DNA of 64,000 nt, taken from positions 552,689-616,688 of the forward strand of contig NW_019091422.1 of NCBI RefSeq assembly GCF_001949145.1. Direction: 5' to 3'. Position 1 is the stretch's first letter. Each line of letters starts with the position of its first letter. Positions 12,501-23,180 of the stretch are shown piece by piece. The position numbers and the translations under genes are program-made. The notes beneath the pieces are model-generated. The model was not told the origin of the DNA. It saw nothing but the letters and a program-made list of their open reading frames with translations, and did not search any database. This DNA is from Acanthaster planci. Lineage: Eukaryota > Echinodermata > Asteroidea > Valvatida > Acanthasteridae.

Positions 12501-14160
12501 TGGTACATGTACCCTTATGAAACTGTGACCTTGTGCGCTCTTACTTTGTTGGTTTTGAATGCCTTCATTGTGTGTATGGAATTCGTCGCTCTTTGCATTT
12601 CCCACGAGGATATCTGTTTCTTCGTTGGTTCTCGAAGGATTCCCCTTACAGCATTTACTTTCGTTTTGTGTCACATTGTGCTTAATGCTGACGCATATCT
12701 GAGGAACTCTCAACCAAAATCGATTCAGTTTCTTTCTTGCCGTAGGTACGTTGACCAAAAAAAACAACGTCGCAGAAAATAGCGTTCATTTAATTACACC
12801 ATGTGGCGGTGTCTGTCCAGACTGTCTGGCACCTGTTATAAGATCGCCACGTAGCATGCATTGGCAACTTCCTCCATGCTTACTCGGCCTTGGGAGAGAG
12901 ATTTTCTTTTTTGTGTTTTTTCTCGTGTATGTCTACCCGTGCTTTACGTAATATATCGACACCTTTCCTTACAAGGCCTGGGTTAGTTTCGCCTACAACT
13001 CCATTTCCACTTATTGCGCCCCAGCAACTTCTTCAAATCTCATGCCGCCTCGCTGCACTGATGGCTCGTTGGTGAGCCCCTTTTCGCACACGAGCGTACC
13101 ATATACCAATGAATCCAAGTCCAATCTGATTCCAACCGATCCGGCCTTGCAACTTCCTCTGACCCTAGTCCGAAATCAGACCATACCAGACCCTCAAATC
13201 TACGTGGCCTGTGGTCAGGCCATCGAGCTGCGGTCGGATATACCACATCCTGCTTACTGACCAGCTGCTTTTCCGTTTAGCCTCTGCTGCATGGTCGCAG
13301 GGTCATTTCACCTCAAACCATTATTAGCCTGCAGAAAACCAACTGTGGTGTTGCATTAACACTGCGTTGTACGCGAACATGTACATGTGCCAAAGATGCG
13401 TGGTTCAGTACATCGCGTTGAATTGACATTGAAGACTGTTGGTTGTCTTCTCATGAACCCTGCCCACCCCGCAAGCTCATCCACTGCAAACGATAACTTC
13501 GTTCTCTTTTTCAGAATTTATTTTATAGAGTATGAAAATACTTACCAGTGGTAGACGGAATCGATGAGCCACCTCTTTGATGTCGTGTGTCACTTCTCGG
13601 ACTCCGTATTTCACCCCTTCTACCACCGTGTTGCCGATGGTCTTGGCCACCTCCTTGACTTTATGCAGGGTCTTGGAGATGATATCACCCGGCAGGAAGG
13701 ATTCTTCTCCCTCTGCGTTGCTGGAGGATATCCTCTCCTCCACTTCAGCGTGACCATTACAGCACCCTTTCTTTGGTATCTCTTCTTGGCCCGCCGGCTC
13801 GAATCTCTGGATGAGGTCTTTGACGCGGGTCCCACCAGAGACAGTCTCTTCAACGCCTCCGTCCATCAATGCAGCGGCCTCAGCCAGGAGGTCAGGGTTC
13901 AGACGCCTCGCCTCCCCTCGAAGAGGAAGCGCATCGGTCTCGGCAGGGCTTTCCCGGGCTTCCCTGTCGTTTGCCAGCTGTACGTGGGCCATCTCCGGAC
14001 CAAGAACATCCGACACGGACTTCTGGCTCTTGTAGCTGCAGCGTCTAGTCCCGTCGGGGGACAAGGGTCGTTTGACAGGCGGCTGGTCCCATTCTGTCAT
14101 ACTAGTCGGTTCGCGGGGAGTTGCCCACATTAATTCGGCTTGTGACACGATCTCAGTCAT
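6597..14160 (-). CDS. Leaderless PDZ + IL-1-like beta-trefoil protein with alternative first exons
   Basis: Common exons in transcript order are 10306-10466, 9637-9742, 9101-9182, 8398-8568, 7842-7945, 7373-7493 and 6597-6802. All are in phase. They join at phase 0 to either first exon 13546-14160 (521 aa product) or 10686-11246 (503 aa product). Using the 521-aa form, a PDZ domain spans about 216-298, with the carboxylate-binding loop GLGM, then HTVIPDGLAAQ and VIVSVNGNDV. Residues 300-500 form a beta-strand-rich, trefoil-like region. In its last third, YELASRKSYFLTVD aligns without gaps to the IL-1 family signature region (Phe-Glu-x-Ala, six residues, Tyr-Ile-Ser). RVFF lies before it and RFDMVAT after it, at IL-1-like spacing. 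There is no signal peptide, as in most IL-1 cytokines. Fascin-like or FGF-like trefoils are the alternatives. The PDZ call and gene model are firm; the IL-1 relationship is inferred. Confidence 0.8.
8201..8350. mobile_element. MITE-like element, copy 1
   Basis: About 150 bases starting GGGCAGCCATCTTG and ending CAAATATGGCCGC, an imperfect terminal inverted repeat. The interior (CCAAACTGAGGCTGGAAGG, then AAGTTGTATTAC) matches 22481-22633. It sits in an intron of the PDZ/beta-trefoil gene, about 50 bases from the exon at 8398-8568. Confidence 0.75.
10040..10260 (+). repeat. Degenerate GATT/TTGA simple repeat
   Basis: An intronic stretch made of loosely repeated TTGATTGAT and GATCGATCGATC words. 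Low complexity, no coding potential. Confidence 0.7.
10686..11246 (-). CDS. Alternative first coding exon B of the PDZ/beta-trefoil gene
   Basis: This exon starts at the ATG at 11244-11246 and reaches a phase-0 donor (AAG|GTACAC) after 187 residues. The open frame continues to a stop at 10560, so a short unspliced product is also possible. It is polar and acidic in the middle, with a basic RKRPSSPSP segment, then YKSQRSVSDEIGPGM (paralogous to exon A) and a final amphipathic stretch ending DHFRLILPK. The basic Lys-Arg-Pro patch could be a nuclear localisation signal, as in the pro-regions of IL-1alpha and IL-33 (inference). Its own TATA box lies about 115 bases upstream. Confidence 0.75.
11362..11396 (-). 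promoter_or_regulatory. Candidate promoter of exon B: TATA box and ISRE-like element
   Basis: TATAAAA on the minus strand (11362-11368) lies 116 bases upstream of the exon-B ATG, which predicts a start site near 11335. Within 20 bases further upstream is GGAAACGGAAGG (plus-strand 11385-11396), close to an interferon-response/ETS type site, followed by a CACGTG E-box near 11400. A TATA-driven start of its own supports exon B being a true first exon, possibly inducible. Confidence 0.5.
13546..14160 (-). CDS. Alternative first coding exon A of the PDZ/beta-trefoil gene
   Basis: This exon starts at the ATG at 14158-14160 and ends at a strong donor (CTG|GTAAGT) in phase 0, giving 205 residues. 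The N-terminus is polar, with no signal peptide. It holds a short basic KRPLSP segment, then YKSQKSVSDVLGPEM, which matches exon B. It ends in a helical stretch (HKVKEVAKTIGNTVVEG) and HRFRLPL. Reading past the donor gives only a short unconserved tail. The promoter was not located. A perfect GAAACTGCAGTTTC palindrome lies at 14181-14194, just upstream of the start. The shared motif and same-phase donor make an alternative first exon likelier than a separate gene, but only cDNA can decide. Confidence 0.75.
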
Positions 14161-17100
14161 TTTTTTTTCAACTGATTTGTGAAACTGCAGTTTCCTCTCG
14201 AGTGCAATTGAGCCTCTAGTGAATAAAAGCTCGGAGCTTATTTTTGTTACACCGAAACGACTGTTCTGCTCAGCTCTAGAGCATATAACAACCAGATTAG
14301 TGTTCTGTGGGTCTTTTTATGGTTGGTTTTGTGTAAACTCTGAGTTGAGGCAACGAATAGATTGCCTTTATAGAGAGGATTGACCATGGGGAACCCGGAA
14401 ACACCGTCAAAGCGGAAAGCCAGTTCTTTACATTACCGCGAGCCCGGTCACCCCCTTGCACGCATGGCATTGTATCAGCTCAGCGGTCTAATCTGGCATG
14501 CCGCAGCCATGACGTAATGAGAGCGCAAATAAAGCCAAACGGGATTTCCCCAAATCCTGAGTGATGTCATCATGTTTGTTGAAAACGGGCTATTGAAAAC
14601 CTCCACCAAATAATGTTTTTGCTCTTATTTAAAGGATGTTCTTCCATTTCCGGCCCGGCTTTGTTGAAAACCATTGCTGAATTAAACTACATGTATCGAT
14701 CGAAATCAGAATTTAACCAAAAGCCTTGGCCTACACTCCTACAGATTTCCATGCATGGTGGATCATCGCAAAAAGAAAACATCTCAGCCTAGGGCCTAAG
14801 ACTTAGTAATGAAAATACGAGAGTTTGCAGAAAGCGGGCAAGTATTGCATTGAGCAGTCATCTATGTTTCTCTTAGCTTCCCCAAGGTCAAAGGTAACTA
14901 TGTGAACGGATGTTGCCCAGGATTCCAGTGATAGTTGAAACCGAAGGTGTTTGTGGAAGCGTGTGAGAACAATGTAGTAAGCGCTTCCTATTGAACCTGC
15001 AGTTTGTACTATCAATTACGGAAGTGACTCAGTCTTCTTTTCCATGAAGTAGTCTTCCTTCCATTTCGTCTTCCAGGTCCATTGCCGATGCACTGCACGC
15101 AACGGAAGTACATGTACAATGTACATGTATTCTGCGTCTAATGTTGTAGATTAGTAAATGCTATAGACAGCAGTGACAATAGGCCGACCTCCATAAAAAA
15201 GGTCGGGAAAATACAAGTTTGTGTTCTGTTGAATACGTATCTAAAAAAAATTCTGAACTTCAAAAGGAACTTCAGAACACACCTACTGGAAAAAAAACCA
15301 GGTCATTAAGACTCATGCAATTACCGTTAACGAGCCTGCTTTTTCTTTAATTGATGTTTGGGAAAATAATCAACATGGAAAAGTGGCTCATTGCGCAGTT
15401 TTGTAGCGATTTTGAAAACTTAAATGTTTGCTTGCATCTTTTGTGTAAATACTCTCGACGGCTGAGTTAAACGCGGATGCGGTGGCACGGGTCTGGTAGA
15501 TTTTTGTTCTGAACGAAAGAGGAAGTGAACGCTCTCAACATTATAAACCCAAGAGCCGGGTTTCGGTTCTCGATGAGGGACGGGGTTTGGTTAGTGCTCA
15601 GGGGATGGGATTCAGGGAATAATCAATTATTGGAATGATGAAGATACACCGAAAGAGTTTGGATGGATTTCCAAGACTATTTAAACGTGTGTGCCGTTGG
15701 ACTCGGAATATTTTTGAGGCAAACTTGACATGAAATGAGATTTTTTTTCATCTTCGGGAGGGGGGCGGATGACTGCATGTCTGGCCACAGATGACTATAC
15801 ATGTATCAAAAGGATGACTTTCTTCCTTAAATAGAAGCAAGCGAAGATTTCAAGATTCAACATTTTTAATCTTCCTTAAGTGTATAAAGTCACCGAGAGT
15901 GTAGTTCACAGTCGCTTCTTCAAGTTTACGGCTTGTGCTTTTCACCTCGAAACTTAAAGAGTAATTTCCTTATTGATTTGTTTCCCTTAGAAGCCCAAAC
16001 CCGTTTTTCAAACACCTGGAACATTTCACATTACGTTTCAGTGTCAATGAATGGTTGATAAAATTTACAAAACATGTTCAATATAATGCAATAAAATGTG
16101 TCGTAAACACAGCTCAGCGAAGGGAGTTTGTTCAATTCTCGATTTACCTTGCGATCGATGATGAATTAGACAGGTGCAACTATTTAAAGTCGTGTGGATA
16201 CTTTCGGCAAATTGACACGGGAAAAAATTCTTGAAGAGCGGCGTACCAACTGGCACGACATCTTCTCGGACTTACACCTAGCATTGCTAGAGTAGCAAGT
16301 CTCGGAATTGATCATCCGCTGTTTGTTTTACGATGACCTTTCAAAATGGGTGGCGGGGGGTCTCTGGAAGTGTCGAGAACTAAACAAAGGGCAAGCACGC
16401 TAGTGGAAGGAAATTGTGAAAGTGTAGTTGGTCACGAAGCTTGGCTGAGTGGTGGTGTGCGATGTGTGCGACACCTTTCTGTTATTTGTGGTGCACCCCA
16501 AAAGAGGACATCCGTTTTGAGACCAGCGGACATTTTTTGTAATAGCCTATGACCAACACCTGGGCACACGCATTTTGTCGACAGAAAAATATCAAGGGCT
16601 CCGGAAAAAAAGTGAAAATAGTTTTTTTTTAAATAGGGTTTGATTTAGCGTCACAAAAAGAAAAAATTACAAGTGCCACAATGGACAAATTCCTATTCCA
16701 TTGAGCTACCGTACCGCTTTAGACTTGTCTTGTATTCAAAATCTTATTAAAACCTTGCAAAATGTTTAGGGGGTTTAGGGAAATGCTGTGTACATAAACA
16801 TCGTCAATGAAAGCGTTTCTCATTCTGCCTACAATGTAGGCGCACTTGCGTAAGCAGTATCTTTGAATATTTTGTGTCACGTGCTTAAGGGTGCACTGAA
16901 CCAATTCAAGCTCCACTCAAAATAGTGTAAAATCAACCAAGTTTGGAGCCTCGTGGCAGGCAACTGAAGTCCCTGAGGCCTCTCAAACTAAAAAAAAATG
17001 TGTTGTTTGGTCCTTCAGATTTCATTTGATTTTCAATTTTTAGCAGGTTAACCAATGACTTTTTAATTATCCGCCCAAAACGAACTCACCCCCCCCCAAA

Positions 17101-18158
17101 AAGTGAATGTTCTCAAGTCTTCTCAATCTCAGCAGCCATTTTTCAAATGACATCCCTCACCTTTTTAGGCTCCTCTGGCAAATTTTCAATCACATTTTTG
17201 TCTGCTTTGCCCTGAGATGGGTTCCACTGAATCTACAGTACAAAGACGATCCTGGGCCATACTTACACAATCCCATGTTTCTTGACCCATGCACACAGAC
17301 CCCTCTTTTCGAAAGAATCTGTCGGAGTACTTAAGCGCCTCGGCCTGGCGGAGGGTTCTCATTGCATAGGGGCATTGCACCCTATCATTATTTGGAAAGA
17401 TTCCACAGCGCATGCCCCAAATCATGCGCATTGCAGGTCATTGGGGAACGGCATAGCAATAAGCGTTCGCGAAGTCGGCCTGTCCAACGCGGTGCCTGTG
17501 TTTGACATTGATCTGCGTGTCTTTATAATGGAGATAATGGTGTTTTCTGACTTACGCGCTAAATACGTTCACGGTCGCGCGCTTTGCGCTCGAATGAAAA
17601 AAAAAGCCCTTTTGCCGATTGGCCACTTAACCAAAGGATGCGTGTCATATTTCAGCCTGCTCGTGACAGGCATTTGGGGTCTACTGGATCAACTCGGGCT
17701 GCTATGTTGTGAGCGATGACATGAGCTGACGCTTGCGCTCTCCCCGTCCCCTTAACCCATCACACGACATGATATACACTGAAAGGTCGTCACACCCGGC
17801 TTTGTTGGCCTGGGAACGGATGAGGGGAGCTATTAAGTGCCATCCAGGAAACCCGCCGGAAACACCGTGGTGGTGTGACGTGTGAAATTAGGCCACATCC
17901 TTAATCTCTGAAACATTTAACATCTAAGTCTTAAGTTACTTTTCTCTCGATACGATGATGAAGAACCCATCAAGTCCTATACGACTCCCTTCCGTACACA
18001 CGAAACAGGCATTTTTGTCACAGTCATTCTGCTTGTTTTCGGATGTTGTACCGGGCTTTGACCAGTCGCCATTGCAACTGGCTCGGATTTGTATGAGGCG
18101 TGTGGATTAATCGCCACGTCCACTGGGAATTCCTCCTTGGCACGGTTTCATGATCTGC

Positions 18159-18292
18159 TCCTCTCTAGAGGCAAAAGAGTGAAAACCTCACTCGCAAAAA
18201 GAGTGAGTCCTACATAGCTCTTCTCAAAAAGAGTGGAAAACACTCCAAAAGGGTGAAAATCACTCTAAAAGAGGAGCCATGGACAACTCTTT
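18159..18292. mobile_element. AAAGAGTG-type dispersed repeat, copy 1
   Basis: Repeated, partly palindromic words (AAAAAGAGTG, GTGAAAATCACTC) end in GGAGCCAT. A related copy with the same word order lies at about 41862-41985. CTGCTCC before and GGAGCA after suggest terminal inverted repeats. Confidence 0.6.
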
Positions 18293-18420
18293 TTTTCCAG
18301 TTGGAGCAAACTGGCGGAGCAGTTGGAACTGTCCAGAGTTTTATGGGTAGTGGAATTTAGGTAGCGGACGGAGGGAAAGCAGGCGGCCACTTTTAGACCA
18401 CCGTGATAGAATGTTCAGTC

Positions 18421-18565
<145 letters not shown>

Positions 18566-20070
18566 CGGAAGAGAATCCCAATATTCACAAATTATAATAA
18601 CTGTGGTAAAAAATTGTTTGGACGGCAAACATGACTCATAACGGCCAAAAGCTGTTGAGCTGAGGACTTCATGGTGTCGTCTATAGGCTGTACGTTTGCG
18701 TGACAAACTGTTTTACCGGCAGATATAGGCAACTTTCGATGAGCTGCTTTAGGTGAAATTTGGACTCCAAATACAGTCCCGCGTCTGTCTAGCTGTGGCC
18801 CTTAGTTATACACCAACCTGAAAATAAGTCTAGATTTAATCACTGTCCTTTAGTCTGCCATGCTGTTTGATCTACTAAGTTTCCTCCTTTCTTCCCCGTA
18901 AAGCAATGATCTGAGAACTTGTTGCACTTTAAAATGCGTTCAAATATTTCAAAGGGAAAGACACTAATTCAGGCCTCAACTTGTTACGGAATCAAACATA
19001 GTTTACGTGAGCCAGAATTTGTCTGCCTGCTGCAAAATGAAACGTTCATCCTGTTTAGATGAATTACAAATATGACACTCTGTGGACGCTGTTTTGTAAG
19101 AAAATTGTCGATGTTTGGGATTATTTTAACACTGTTCAACACCGTTACACATGTACCTGTTTTTACCATTCAGATTTGGCGACGTTGGTTTATTTTCACG
19201 TTCTCGATTTTGCATTTTTATTTAGCCCTTATTTCGCTTCATGAATGAGGCAGTGTTTGATTTTGAATTCTCCGGACCGTTGTACTCTGCTTTTAATACG
19301 CTGCGCCCCCTTGCTACCGTACACTGTCGGTTTTCCTGCATGCAGATGGTTTTGTTCGGGGATATTTGCTAATAATCGCATTTGTTGGATACCTGAGAAA
19401 GAAAGGAACACTTCCCGTACGCTTTCCTAGCACACTTTGTGGGAAATGTTACTTTCTTTTTCAGTTCCTGCTCTTTGTGCGTGGAGCGTTTTGTGGGATC
19501 ATGCACCAAAGCGTCCATTCACTGTGAGTTGTCAACCGAAATCGTGAATAAAACTATTGGGGGAATTTCCACAATGGCGCACCGGTTGATATTGAGACCG
19601 TCCCTTCGAGGGCGTCGCTGGGCCTTCCAGGGGTATTTTCCCTGGTGTGATCGCTCAGCCTTGAAAAGTTTTTTCTATCTTTGGTTACCATGGGTGGAAA
19701 GTAAATTAATGTTGGTAAGAATGACTGTACTTCACGTGTTGTATGTAAAGTCAGGCATGCGTTAAAATTTCCTGGACAAAATTCTAGTTGAAGTACTTCC
19801 TTGAGAAAACAAAACGGTTTCGTGGATTTGCGTAGAAACTTCTGGTAAAATAACACAACTTCTTGTTTAGACAAGTTTACGGTCGTAAAGTAACTATATG
19901 AAAAGGACAGAACTTCAGTGGATTTTTTTTGTGGTTTCGAAAACATTACAAAACCACCATAGGAACAGTTTCTCTGTTTGCCTTCACTACCACCAGGAGA
20001 GTCTTCAATGTTATCTCATTTTATGCTGCCGGTGCTTCTGTGCGGGGTCATATTGACAGGATCGTTATTG

Positions 20071-20318
20071 GGGCGTTTTCCAATACTCGACTTCGGCTCC
20101 GTCTCAGGCCTGAACTGTTTTTCTTTTTACTACCTGACTTTGAAGTTGTCAGCGCAATAATAAGTCTGATAGTGTCACAAAACATCAAGTAAGATTGCAA
20201 ACGAGCCAAACATTACAGAACTTCAATTTAATCTAAACGCTTCAGGCCCACAATCGCCGGGATTGGTTTCAAAGACGAAGCCTGAGACGGAGACGAAGTT
20301 GAGTACTGGAAAACGGCC
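20071..20318. mobile_element. Foldback element with about 40-bp inverted arms
   Basis: The left arm (20071-20112, containing CCGTCTCAGGC) recurs inverted at about 20273-20318 with a few mismatches. Arm length, spacing and lack of coding sequence fit a MITE. Confidence 0.65.
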
Positions 20319-21205
20319 TCGGTGTATTTGTGTGTGATGCGCCAAAACATTTAAATGCAATGCAGTGACAAAAAGATTTTTCCTAAAATGCTATTCAAAG
20401 TGAAGAACTGTCCATGTTCTACAGCGCAGCGTTCATCACACCAACAAACCAACTTGGTTTGATCTGTATATTTTTCTTTGAAAGGCGTGCTTGCGAATCC
20501 GCAATCCGGAAATGTTTTCACGGTGACGAGAGAGTTCAGCCGCGACAACTTTCTGGTAAATTCGTTGTTCAGAGTGGCTGTATTCAAGCTAACTGCATTG
20601 CAAGGTGTATACCTGGCGCAGTTTTTGTTTGTCTGTTGGTTTCTGTTCGAGAAAATATTGCCGTAGCTTGCCAAGTGCCACTTTCCATAAATGCATTTGA
20701 GATTGGCAAAGCTCTCCGGATTTTGTCTAGAGTACCTCTCCTTGCAATTTTCAATGAACATTTACCAATGACCTCCCCAGCATCACGTTTTTTTTCTTTT
20801 AACAATTTTCATACAAGAAAAGCGTAAGCGCGCTGACCTGTCCATTCTTAGGCAAAATGTTTACAAAGTTATCACAGACATTGAACTGTTTCCTAACAGC
20901 TCATGAGAAAGCGAACAGAAAGTTTTCCTTCAGAACATAAGACATAAATATTGATAGTTAAACAAAACTCCCAAAAGCCAGTTACTTGTTTAAAACTTAA
21001 CTTTAATTCTCAGATGGAAAAGTAAAGAACCCGTAAAGTAAAGAACCCGTTGCCCGTAAGATCAAGCACGCATGCGCTTCAGACCTTTGGTACAACAGAG
21101 CATGCGCGCTGACTTAAACGCTGATAGCTAGACTTTGAGCTGTTGTCGTTTGCATCAGTTTAAAGATAATACTTTATGTATTACTTCCGAGCACTCTCTA
21201 GTAAG

Positions 21206-21282
21206 AAGAGCGTAATAGCCTAGTTGGAAGGCACCTCGACGCTCAACCGACAGATTGTGGGTTCGAATCCCCCAGTAGTCAC
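21206..21282 (+). repeat. tRNA-like sequence (SINE head or pseudo-tRNA)
   Basis: A perfect A box (TAGCCTAGTTGG, 21216-21227) and B box (GGTTCGAATCC, 21260-21270) lie at tRNA spacing. The T-stem is mispaired, and no clean 7-bp acceptor stem or anticodon arm was found. It is therefore read as a SINE head or decayed tRNA. Confidence 0.55.
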
Positions 21283-21342
21283 AACGGGGACTTTTATTTC
21301 TTTTTACTTAACCGTTATCGGTGTAAAAAAGAGTAAAATTCC

Positions 21343-21490
21343 ATTTTATTTTATTTTATTTTATCCTGTTGGGTAGACGAGCTCCACGGAACTCGGACCC
21401 ACTGCCGGTTTCTCTGCCACCAGCGGGACTCGAACCTGGGACCTTCTCCTCCGAGGGCGGGATCTCTACCGCTATGCCACTTTGGGTCCC
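21343..21490 (-). mobile_element. tRNA-derived SINE with (AAAAT)n tail
   Basis: On the minus strand the element begins GGGACCCAAAGTGGCATAGC. It has an A-box-like TGGCATAGCGGTAGAG and a B box GGTTCGAGTCCC (21425-21436). It ends in AAAAT repeats at 21343-21364, a usual retroposon tail. Confidence 0.75.
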
Positions 21491-22480
21491 CAAACAACAG
21501 ACGTTTTCTCATATATTTATCTAAAAGCTTGGCTAAAGACGTCTTGGGAATGGTAGTTCTTCACTTTGTCTTCTGTTACCACCAGCACTTAGAAGTTCAT
21601 CTCCCACATCAACCATCGTTTTATACTTGGAAATAAATATCACAGCATGCGATTTCTGGCCGGAAATTGTCAGGATTCGGGCTAGATATTTTCGAAAGAT
21701 TTTCCAATTCCCATGGTGCATTACTCCCAGGAAAGGTATTTCAAGAACCCACACAAGATTTGCTTTTAAAATTTTATTCAGAACACTCGATGTATCAAGA
21801 AAAATGGTTAAGGCACAAAGTGCGCACAACTTGAAATATACGTTCCTTACCGCATACACAGTTGGAAAACAACCTGGATAGGTATTCGTTTACCGTATAC
21901 AAGTTTTCTTTTTTTTTTAAGTTATTTTGAATCTATTTTTAACGTTCAGAAGATGTACAATGCCCATTTTGCGACTGTCGCACAAAAAAATTAATAAAAG
22001 TAACTAAGGTTAGAAACAGCTCAAACCATAAAAATAAAAAAATATTACATTTAACTATTTTACTTCAAGTTTAGTACAATGCTTGATTACAGACTTATCG
22101 CTAGAGGGTTACCACCGACCATGAATTTCCTTGATCCCATGTGTTCTGAAGTTAGTTTGCAGGAACTGTTACAAAAATAAATACAGGTGTACACTAAGTG
22201 TGTCTTCCGATGTCATTCTTTTTTAGAATCAATGTTCTCCTTCATTTACATCAAATAAAATCAATTTATGTTTGACAGAACCTCCTCACAAGACAATCTC
22301 AATTTTTCTACATAATCAAAACTCTAAATTCAGGCAAAAAATGCTTTTCCAGCAAAATTGGCAAAAAATTCACTTTTGATGGAGAGTTGACATGATTACG
22401 GGTTAGAAAAAAAACCATTAAATTCTCAGGGGAAAAAACTCTCTGTCACCTCGCAAGTGGCTCTAGAAGCTTTTATCGTG

Positions 22481-22633
22481 GGGCAGCCATCTTGTGTTTC
22501 TACCACAGAAAGCAATGTAACCAAACTGAGGCTGGAAGGGAAAAGTAGTCTGTTTTCCTTTGTCAAAATGTCAAGTTGTATTACCTTTGTCATTTGGTAT
22601 ACAGGGGGCAAGACAAAAATGGCAGCATTGTGA
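22481..22633. mobile_element. MITE-like element, copy 2
   Basis: The second copy of the element at 8201-8350. It begins GGGCAGCCATCTTG and ends ACAAAAATGGCAGC, the inverted terminus. The two copies share order and length but differ at many sites, so they are old. Confidence 0.75.
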
Positions 22634-23180
22634 CGGTGGCCTATAGAACAATTTTCCCATGTCCTTTACATTTCCTCACTCTGCTCTTCACCCATCTGAT
22701 GAAAACGTGACTGCTCAACGAAAGAAGTGGAGGAAAAAAATCATACAACTTACACAACATTTTCTGATTTTACACTCGCATCATTTAGTTTGGCTTTTAG
22801 AGGGTACCGTGAACGGATTTTTTTTCCAACACATATTTTGAACTGAAATGACATACTGCTGGTACCCACTGCTGGCTGTCAGGAGCTGCATGCATCACAG
22901 TGCAGAACATGGAGCCCAGACCATGAATTGCTGTAATAACCACCGATTCGAGTTGGATGGGAGACCCTTGCTCTGTGATACAAGTAAGTGCTAATCAACC
23001 ACCTGTTAACCAGGGGTCTTGATCACACTTGCCTCAATTTTGATGGTGCTTGCAACTGGAAACCAAGACTAGCCTTTGTTTGTTGCACACTTGAGTTGAA
23101 GGCAAGAATAAAAGAGTAAAAGCTTGAGTTTGGGACTTTGAGTGGCCTCTCCTCCAGCCGCTCTGTAGTGTGGCAACAGT

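Noticed and set aside
17282-17719. 145-codon plus-strand open frame in the gene-poor interval
   Set aside because: No recognisable domain, no promoter or splice context, composition unlike the confirmed exons.
21206-21282. Functional tRNA gene
   Set aside because: A and B boxes are good, but the T-stem is mispaired and no clean acceptor stem or anticodon loop was found; SINE head or pseudogene is likelier.
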